From assembly GCF_018398335.1 (NCBI RefSeq), contig NZ_JAHBRX010000002.1, forward strand, positions 1,488,001 through 1,552,000: a stretch of 64,000 nucleotides of DNA, given 5' to 3'. Source of the DNA: Chelatococcus sp. HY11 (GTDB taxonomy: Bacteria > Pseudomonadota > Alphaproteobacteria > Rhizobiales > Beijerinckiaceae). Every line of letters begins with the position of its first letter. Within the stretch, counting starts at the first letter, position 1. A program made the translations under genes and the position numbers. The notes beneath the pieces were generated by a model. The model was not told the DNA's origin, searched no databases, and saw nothing but the letters and a program-made list of their open reading frames with translations. Positions 58,151 to 64,000 of the stretch are shown piece by piece.

Positions 58151-58765
58151 ATGAACGAGCCGGCTCGCAAACGCGGTAGACCGAGGATCCTGGATCGCGA
58201 TGTCGGGCTGGAGATCGCGGCGCGACTTTTTTGGGAGCGCGGGTATGAGGGAACCTCGATCGCCGACCTCACTCATGCGATGGGCATCACGCCGCCTTCC
58301 CTGTACGCGACCTTTGGCTCAAAGGAAGATCTCTTTCGGCAGGCGCTTGACCACGCCATCGAGCGTGAGAGCAAGCGCCGCTCCGAAATGCTGTACGCAC
58401 AGATGCCTGTGTACGAAGCGCTGACCTTCTATCTCTACGACATCGCGGAGGGACATACTGATCCGACCAAACCACGCGGCTGTATTGTCTCCACCGCCGT
58501 TCTCCAGCATTCCGAGGAAAATGCGTCTGTCGCCCGAACGACTGCCGCGCTGCGGGAAGCTTCAATCCAGGTCCTCAAGGCGCGTTTCGACCGCGCTATC
58601 GACGAAGGGGAACTCCCGGCGGGGACCGACGCCGATATTCTCGCACGCTTTTACGGGGCGATCATTCAGGGAATGTCGGCGCAGGCCTGCGACGGCGCGT
58701 GCACGGAAAGACTGAAACGATTGGTTGATATCGCCCTGTCGGCTTGGCCGGGACATACGGCATAA
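58151..58765 (+). CDS. TetR-family transcriptional regulator
   Basis: Repressor of 204 aa starting MNEPARKRGRPRILDRDVGL at 58151. The helix-turn-helix has GYEGTSIADLTHAMGITPPS and LYATFGSKEDLFRQALDHAI near 40-75; the ligand domain follows, with RGCIVSTAVL near 110, as in the C-terminal domain of the YxaF/AcrR-like group. The ATG has no clear ribosome site and follows an operator copy directly, so translation may be weak or leaderless. Confidence 0.92.
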   Translation: MNEPARKRGRPRILDRDVGLEIAARLFWERGYEGTSIADLTHAMGITPPSLYATFGSKEDLFRQALDHAIERESKRRSEMLYAQMPVYEALTFYLYDIAEGHTDPTKPRGCIVSTAVLQHSEENASVARTTAALREASIQVLKARFDRAIDEGELPAGTDADILARFYGAIIQGMSAQACDGACTERLKRLVDIALSAWPGHTA

Positions 58766-59091
58766 TTTGAAGTGCCCCCTGCGAGAGGAGGCCCCCACGG
58801 GATGCGCCTATCCCGGATGCGCGTTGATCCGCCGCATCGGTGCTGGACAAGGACGCTCCTCAAATCGGAGCTGAAGCGCGCTCTATCGATATGGGCAACG
58901 AGCTCAGAGATGGCTCCAACGCCGGGCTGTCATCGAAGTCGTCAAACCGCCGTCTATTAGCTAAGCGATCCAGCGGGGCTACCCTTGGATAGTCATCCGG
59001 ACGATCATAGTGCTGGCCCATGGGACGCGGTGTTAATGACAAGGCTGTGTTACGCTCGATGTTGTCACCAGCCGATCACTGCGGAGGCTCC
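58766..59091. other. Intergenic stretch before the efflux operon
   Basis: About 325 bp with no gene or strong hairpin that I can support. It probably holds the promoter of the AaeB-like gene. An in-frame ATG at 59020 could extend that gene by 24 residues. Confidence 0.3.
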
Positions 59092-61227
59092 GTGAGTGTA
59101 GCCGAAGTCCCAAGGAGTTCCAGCCTCTGGCCGTCCTTCCCCGTGGACCTCAGCTGGCGCAACTGGGTGTTTGCATTACGCACGGCAGTTGCCGGCGTGG
59201 TTGCGCTCGCGATCGCCTACTGGCTGGAGATGCAGGATCCACAGTGGTCGATTCTGACGGTCTATCTGCTGGCGCAGCCTACGTCCGGCGGGGCGCTCGC
59301 CAAGAGCACCTATCGGATCGTCGGCACCATTGCCGGTGCCTGTGTGGGGCTCGTCATTCTCGCCCTCTACGCGCAGGCCCCCATCCCACTGGTGGGCGCT
59401 GTAGCGCTCTGGCTGGGCGCGTCATTCTATGTTGCCGCCCGGCTGCGCAACTATGCGTCCTACGGCTGGATGCTTGCGGGCTACACGGCACTTCTCATTG
59501 CGTTGGAAGGCGCGGCGAATCCGCTGCAGGCTTGGTCGATCGCTGTCGATCGTACGGGCGAAATCATCATCGGTATCGCCTGCGCCACAGCGGCAACAGT
59601 GTTGGTGATGCCGCGCTATGCAGGCGTCCTGCTCCGTGAACAGATGGCGCGCCTTTTTTGTGATCTTAGCCACTATGGCGCGGTAGCCCTGCGTCGTGGA
59701 ACGCCACCGGAAACTTTTGCTACGCTTCGACGCGCCATGGTGGAAAAGATCGTTGGCTTTGATGCCCTTCGCTCCTACGCAATGTTCGAAGCACCGGAGA
59801 TGCGAGCCGATGACGTGCTGATGCGTCGGGCGGTCCGCGAGTTCCTCGGTGTTCTCGCCGTGGCGAGAGGGCTCTACACGCGTATCGATGACTTCAAGGG
59901 CGAAGCTTCAGCGCCCGTCGTTGCGCATATGCAGCCTGCCCTCGATGAAACGGCGAAGACCCTTCAGCTTATCGCCGAAGACCCGAAGGCGTTTGCCGAT
60001 CCGCACCGGGTGCGCGCCGCATTGCTGAAGACACTGGCCGGCCTCGGCACCGCCGCGACGGGGCTGGAAACGCTTGCGGGTCGCGTTCCCTTCGAGACCC
60101 TGACCGACGGCGTGCTGATCCTGCATCGCACCGGTGACCTGCTGCATGGCCTCTCAATGGTCATGGTGAGCGAGGCGGCAAGCTTGCGCCGGCGGCACGC
60201 GCCAAGCACACGGCGGCCTCTCGAAGCCTTCGCCTCCTCTTCACATGTCGAGGCGGCGCTGATCGGAGCTCGCGCCGCACTGGCGATCATTCTCGGCTGC
60301 GTCGTCTGGGCCGCGACTGGATGGAAATACGGCTTCACCGCCATGACCGGCATGGGGCTCGCTCTGTTCTTCGCGGTCAACCAGGACCGGCCTGGCAAGC
60401 TTGGCCTGCGGGTCATGCTATGGACCGTTCTCGCCATTGTCGTCTCCTACTGTGCCATGGTCTTCGTTCTACCGCGGATCGAGGGATTCGAGGCGCTGGC
60501 TCTCTTTCTAATCGCCCTCCTGATACCGGGCGGGCTCATGGCGGGCACACCACAGACCATGTGGTCAGGCGTCATGTTCGCGGGCTTCATCGGCGCGCAG
60601 CTTGGGACCGGTAACAGGTTCCAGCCCAACGACCTGACTTTCTTCAATTCCAACATGGCCTTTGTCCTGGGCGTTTCGGCCTGTCTCGGCCTGATAGCGC
60701 TGCTTCCCGTGACCTCAATGGCGAACCGCGCGCGCTTCTGGAGACAGACGGTCGGCCGCATGCTTCCGGATGCGGCGCGCGGCACGCGCCATGAGCGCAA
60801 GACTCTCACTGCGATGATCGGCATGTTGGCGGAGCTGCTGCCGCGCCTGTCCCTCGACAGGCCGGGGGATGAGGATTTTCTTCGCGGCGCACTCGGCGCG
60901 GCCTCCATGAGCCTGGAGCTCGGCCGCCTCAATCGCGTGAAGCAGTCGTCAGACCTGGCGCCGGAGGCCGCGGCCATTCTCCGCGACTTCCTGGACAATT
61001 TCGCCACAGCGCTGGAGGCAACGCCGCGAGCCGGCGAAAAGCAGGCTGCACGACTTACGGACGCCGAATGTATGACGCGATCTGCCCGCGCCGCTCTCGG
61101 TGCGCTCCCGCTGGAACCGGGTCCATCGGCGGCTCTGGTGATCCGCGCGGGTGCCTCGCTGCGGTTCATCGCGGATCGGTTCGACATAGACCGCACCTTT
61201 CTCGCCCATCCTCCTGTGGAAGCGTGA
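59092..61227 (+). CDS. FUSC-family aromatic acid efflux protein (AaeB-like)
   Basis: Membrane protein of 711 aa with two blocks of hydrophobic segments (about 25-165 and 395-530) separated by a soluble region, the FUSC/AaeB architecture. Typical phrases are FALRTAVAGVVALAIAYWLE, DPQWSILTVYLLAQPTSGG and, in the second block, YGFTAMTGMGLALFFAVNQD. I take the GTG at 59092 because GCGGAGG precedes it; an ATG at 59020 is the longer option. With the DUF1656 and HlyD proteins downstream it forms a pump for carboxylated aromatics or similar acids. Confidence 0.9.
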   Translation: MSVAEVPRSSSLWPSFPVDLSWRNWVFALRTAVAGVVALAIAYWLEMQDPQWSILTVYLLAQPTSGGALAKSTYRIVGTIAGACVGLVILALYAQAPIPLVGAVALWLGASFYVAARLRNYASYGWMLAGYTALLIALEGAANPLQAWSIAVDRTGEIIIGIACATAATVLVMPRYAGVLLREQMARLFCDLSHYGAVALRRGTPPETFATLRRAMVEKIVGFDALRSYAMFEAPEMRADDVLMRRAVREFLGVLAVARGLYTRIDDFKGEASAPVVAHMQPALDETAKTLQLIAEDPKAFADPHRVRAALLKTLAGLGTAATGLETLAGRVPFETLTDGVLILHRTGDLLHGLSMVMVSEAASLRRRHAPSTRRPLEAFASSSHVEAALIGARAALAIILGCVVWAATGWKYGFTAMTGMGLALFFAVNQDRPGKLGLRVMLWTVLAIVVSYCAMVFVLPRIEGFEALALFLIALLIPGGLMAGTPQTMWSGVMFAGFIGAQLGTGNRFQPNDLTFFNSNMAFVLGVSACLGLIALLPVTSMANRARFWRQTVGRMLPDAARGTRHERKTLTAMIGMLAELLPRLSLDRPGDEDFLRGALGAASMSLELGRLNRVKQSSDLAPEAAAILRDFLDNFATALEATPRAGEKQAARLTDAECMTRSARAALGALPLEPGPSAALVIRAGASLRFIADRFDIDRTFLAHPPVEA

Positions 61228-61230
61228 GCC

Positions 61231-61470
61231 ATGCTCTCCATGTCGACCGCAGCCTTCTACACGCCCGAGGCCTTCGGCTTCTACCTTCCGCCATTCATGA
61301 TATGGGCGGTCTTCGCGCTGTTGCCTTTTCTCGCCCTGCGCTGGTTGCTCGGCGTGGCTGGTTTCTACCGCCTGATTTGGCACAGGCCACTTTTTGACGC
61401 AGCTCTTTACGTCATCATGCTCGGCATGATCATCCTGGGCTTGCCGGCCGTTGCGGGAGGAGAGGGATGA
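61231..61470 (+). CDS. DUF1656 small membrane protein (AaeX-like)
   Basis: Protein of 79 aa with two hydrophobic segments (about 18-40 and 55-75) and the family phrase YLPPFMIWAVFALLPFLALR. It lies three bases after the AaeB-like gene and overlaps the HlyD gene by four (ATGA), the constant position of AaeX in such operons. Confidence 0.9.
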   Translation: MLSMSTAAFYTPEAFGFYLPPFMIWAVFALLPFLALRWLLGVAGFYRLIWHRPLFDAALYVIMLGMIILGLPAVAGGEG

Positions 61471-62339
61471 GACTGGGATTGCCGGTTGTAAGGGTCGGAA
61501 TGACGTGCCTTGTTGTCGTCGGGGCGCTCGTCGTCGGCTGGCGGCTTTGGGCGTATTATACGCTGGCGCCGTGGACCCGCGACGCTCGCGTGCTCGCCAA
61601 TGTCGTCGAGATCGCTCCGGACGTGTCCGGCCTCGTATCGTCCGTCAATGTCGTCGATAACCAATTGATCAAAAAGGGTGACTTGCTGTTCGTCATCGAC
61701 CGGGAACGTTTCAGGGTCGCGGTGGAGCAGGCAAAGGCAGAGGTTGCGGCGAAAGTGCAAGCGCTGAAATATGCGCAGGATACAGCAAACCGTGACGCCA
61801 ACCTCGCGCGCAGCGACAGCGGGGCCATTTCGCCGCAGATGATGGAACGCACGGCGATCTCCGCCGCCGAGGCGCAGGCTGAACTCGAGGTGGCGCAGGC
61901 GGCCCTCGCGACGGCGGAAATCAATCTCGCTCGGGCGGAGGTGCGCTCGCCAGTTGATGGGTGGATCACCAATCTCAACGTGTTTACCGGCAACTACGTG
62001 ACGACCGGGCAGGCCGCGATGGCGCTCGTCGATCGCGACTCGTTCTATGTCTATGCCTATTTCGTCGAGACCAAACTGCCGGCGATCCGCGTAGGCGACG
62101 CTGCCCGGATCGAACTCATGGCGGGAGGGGTGGTCATCGATGGAACAATCGCCGGCGTGAGCCGAGCCATCGCCAACACAACCGACCAGAGCGGTCTTCT
62201 GGCCAGGGTCGATCCCGAGTTTGACTGGATCCGGCTTGCCCAGCGCATCCCCGTCCGCATCAAGCTTGGGCAACTGCCCCCCGACCTCGAACTTGCCTCC
62301 GGCATGTCGGCGACGGTGGTGGTAACACCGAACAAGTAA
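61467..62339 (+). CDS. HlyD-family periplasmic adaptor subunit (AaeA-like)
   Basis: Membrane fusion protein of 290 aa with one N-terminal membrane anchor (about 12-32). The biotinyl-lipoyl half-motifs are VVEIAPDVSGLVSSVNVVDN near 45-64 and AEVRSPVDGWITNLNVFTGN near 155-175, with a helical hairpin (about 80-145) between them and a beta-barrel after. It connects the AaeB-like pump to the cell exterior. Confidence 0.93.
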   Translation: MRLGLPVVRVGMTCLVVVGALVVGWRLWAYYTLAPWTRDARVLANVVEIAPDVSGLVSSVNVVDNQLIKKGDLLFVIDRERFRVAVEQAKAEVAAKVQALKYAQDTANRDANLARSDSGAISPQMMERTAISAAEAQAELEVAQAALATAEINLARAEVRSPVDGWITNLNVFTGNYVTTGQAAMALVDRDSFYVYAYFVETKLPAIRVGDAARIELMAGGVVIDGTIAGVSRAIANTTDQSGLLARVDPEFDWIRLAQRIPVRIKLGQLPPDLELASGMSATVVVTPNK

Positions 62340-62704
62340 CTACGGCATTGGGGTGAAGTGCTCTGCAGATGCCGAGCAGCTTATCTGGCTCGCATCCAAT
62401 TTCTCCGGAGCGGAGCCGATGTATTTCACTGTGTTGGGGATAAGCATGTCTCGCGATCAGCCAATCCCCGATCCGTCCGCATCCATTGCCAATGCTTTCC
62501 ATGATATAGCTCTCAACCTGCAAGCCAGTTGGTGCCGTCAGCGATAAGGCCCGAAAAGGAGTCGTAAGACACACTTTTTTAAGAGCGATCCACACAACCG
62601 GGAGTTCGAGGCAGCCTGAGGCGGAGCGATCTCGACATTGCGTGGATCGCGGTATTATTGTACGCGAATAAGCGCAATTGCTGAGCGAAACGAGAGGCTT
62701 GAGC
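62340..62704. other. Intergenic stretch between efflux operon and symporter
   Basis: About 365 bp with no supported gene. Frames of 60-190 codons can be read on either strand but show no family features and overlap neighbouring genes. It presumably carries the symporter promoter; no clear terminator was seen. Confidence 0.3.
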
Positions 62705-64000
62705 GTGGCAGACGCGTCGGGGTCCAGGCTTCCGTCGTTCATCTTGATAGGCGCGGCCCTCGGCCTCATGGTCGGGCTCGGCATCGGCGAGCGCGCGGCG
62801 GTTCTCGAACCCCTTGGCATCGCCTATGCCAAGATGCTGGAGATAGCGGTTTTTCCGTATCTGGTGTGCTCGCTACTGGTTGGTCTCGGCGGACTGGCGC
62901 GAGAGCGTGCCGGCCGTTTGTTTCGCGCGAGCTGGGGCGTCTACGCGGTCGGCTGGGGGCTGACCTTTTTGACCATCCTGCTTCTTGGCGCGTTCGTCCC
63001 GCCCGCGCCGCCGCCGAGCGTGCTCACGCCCGATACAGCACGTATCGCGACTGACATCCTGGACCTGTTGATCCCCGCCAATATCGCGGTTGCGCTCGAC
63101 CGTAACTTTGTACCGGCGATCGTCGTGTTCGCAATCCTGTATAGTATTGCCATACAGACTATCCCGCAGAAGGTGACCCTCCTTGAAAGCATGGAGGTGC
63201 TGCGCAAGGCTAGCGTCACCCTTTGGATGTGGATCGTTTATTTCGCACCAATCGGCGTCTTTGCACTGTTCGCCAGCACTGCCGGTACGGTCGATGGTGC
63301 GGCGGCCAGCGGCTTGGTGGTCTATTCCGTACTTTTTCTCGCCGGCACCTTTTTCCTGGGCTTCGTTGTGCTGCCGATATTGCTCAGTCGTCTTGTGCCG
63401 CTGCGCTATGGCGAGATCCTGAGTGCGCTGCGCCCGGCACTCACGCTCGCGCTGGTCACGACCCTCTCGGTTGCTGCCCTGCCGTTCATCCAGAAAGCGG
63501 CTGAAGACATATGCCGGCGTGAAGGGATTGACGGGGAAGAGGCGAATGACGTTGTTCGTGCCACACTGTCCATTGCATATGTGCTGAGCCAGCTCGGCAA
63601 TTATTTCATCGCCCTTTTCCTTATCTACGCTGGCTATTTCAATCGGATAGCGCTCACCCTGTCGGATTGGCTGATCCTGCCCTTCATGACGCTGCTGTCG
63701 GGCATTGGCTCGCCAAGCGCGTCCGTCGACGCCGTGGCCTTTCTCGCCGCCTGGCTCAAATTGCCAGCGACGACGATCAATCTTTATGTGGAGACGATGA
63801 CGGTCACGCGTTATGGCCAGGTGGCGGTGTCTGTGATGGGCTTCGCTTTCGTCACCCTGGCCGTGACAATGATCTATTTCGGCCGGGCGCGCCTGCGCGT
63901 GCAACCCATCGTGGCGGCCTTCTGCGCGGTGGGCGTCCTGTTCGGCGGGGTAGCCCTTGTCGGGCGCCACTTCTCGGACAGGCTGTTTCCGCCACCGACC
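62705..64000 (+). CDS. Dicarboxylate/amino acid:cation symporter (DAACS), 3' end outside window
   Basis: A frame of 432 codons open to the window edge, from a GTG at 62705 with GAGAGG seven bases before it (a TTG two codons earlier is possible). It has eight or more hydrophobic segments and the DAACS features YAKMLEIAVFPYLVCSLLVG near 40-60, YFAPIGVFALFASTAGTVDG near 180-200, a TTLSVAALPFIQKA serine-type hairpin near 265 and GIGSPSASVDAVAFLAAWL near 338-356. The last residues in the window (GRHFSDRLFPPPT) extend past the transporter core, suggesting a C-terminal extra domain. Imports C4-dicarboxylates or acidic amino acids with Na+/H+. Confidence 0.88.
   Translation, partial: MADASGSRLPSFILIGAALGLMVGLGIGERAAVLEPLGIAYAKMLEIAVFPYLVCSLLVGLGGLARERAGRLFRASWGVYAVGWGLTFLTILLLGAFVPPAPPPSVLTPDTARIATDILDLLIPANIAVALDRNFVPAIVVFAILYSIAIQTIPQKVTLLESMEVLRKASVTLWMWIVYFAPIGVFALFASTAGTVDGAAASGLVVYSVLFLAGTFFLGFVVLPILLSRLVPLRYGEILSALRPALTLALVTTLSVAALPFIQKAAEDICRREGIDGEEANDVVRATLSIAYVLSQLGNYFIALFLIYAGYFNRIALTLSDWLILPFMTLLSGIGSPSASVDAVAFLAAWLKLPATTINLYVETMTVTRYGQVAVSVMGFAFVTLAVTMIYFGRARLRVQPIVAAFCAVGVLFGGVALVGRHFSDRLFPPPT

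Noticed and set aside
62873-63970. Open frame of 365 codons on the minus strand
   Set aside because: Antisense to the DAACS symporter, whose sense frame is open over the whole stretch with conserved motifs.
1-64000. CRISPR arrays, insertion sequences, tRNA or prophage genes
   Set aside because: No regularly spaced repeats, transposase motifs, terminal inverted repeats or tRNA-like folds were noticed. Short tRNA-like elements cannot be excluded without a dedicated search.

Overview
The window is high-GC bacterial DNA, densely coded on both strands, with no rRNA, tRNA, CRISPR array, insertion sequence or phage gene that I can recognise. Gene content (TRAP and ABC importers in every operon, RpiR/GntR/LysR regulators, many short-chain dehydrogenases) and a GGCCGGG-loop-CCCGGCC repeat near 35.03 kb suggest an alphaproteobacterium, probably of the Hyphomicrobiales. 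This placement is inference. The region reads as a series of catabolic islands, each built as importer plus enzymes plus a regulator, often divergent.

Left part (1-10.3 kb). A truncated GntR gene diverges from a TRAP importer that is followed by kduI, kduD and a KdgF-like cupin. These are the steps that open and reduce unsaturated uronates from pectin or other polyuronides. An RpiR regulator and a second TRAP importer follow, with a matching 16-bp palindrome (TGAAA-N6-TTTCA) in front of each. The second TRAP operon ends with an Asp/Glu-racemase-fold protein that has lost both catalytic cysteines.

10.3-20.3 kb. A leftward operon encodes a peptide-type ABC importer (binding protein, two permeases, one fused double ATPase), a CapA-like phosphoesterase and peptidase T, with a divergent LysR. 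Next to it is a two-gene unit of a small ribbon-helix-helix ParD-like protein overlapping an extra methionine aminopeptidase, behind a perfect 23-bp palindrome laid over the promoter.

20.4-35 kb. An acyl-CoA-dehydrogenase-fold flavoprotein with two SDRs and a LysR comes first. A long leftward operon of nine genes follows: carnitine-dehydrogenase-like enzyme, BKACE (DUF849), a complete Liv-type ABC importer, an SDR and an alpha/beta hydrolase. A divergent GntR and another SDR flank it. The first two enzymes fit oxidation of a beta-hydroxy acid such as carnitine followed by beta-keto acid cleavage.

35-46.7 kb. An exported beta-carbonic anhydrase lies beside a hairpin-rich intergenic region. 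Then comes an eight-gene leftward operon: binding protein, maleate-isomerase-like enzyme, two permeases, aldehyde dehydrogenase, an M19-fold protein without most metal ligands, a phytoene-desaturase-like flavoprotein and a muconolactone-isomerase-like protein. A LysR diverges from it. This importer has no ATPase of its own.

46.7-55.8 kb. A sugar-type ABC importer (binding protein on one strand, permeases on the other, no ATPase) is combined with an FAD oxidoreductase, an aldehyde dehydrogenase and a GMC alcohol oxidase/dehydrogenase. A GntR gene sits inside the cluster, and the word TTGGATCCA recurs in all three promoter regions.

Right end (56-64 kb). A TerC-family membrane protein, an SDR/TetR pair controlled by long direct repeats, an AaeXAB-like efflux operon for organic acids, and a DAACS symporter cut by the window edge.
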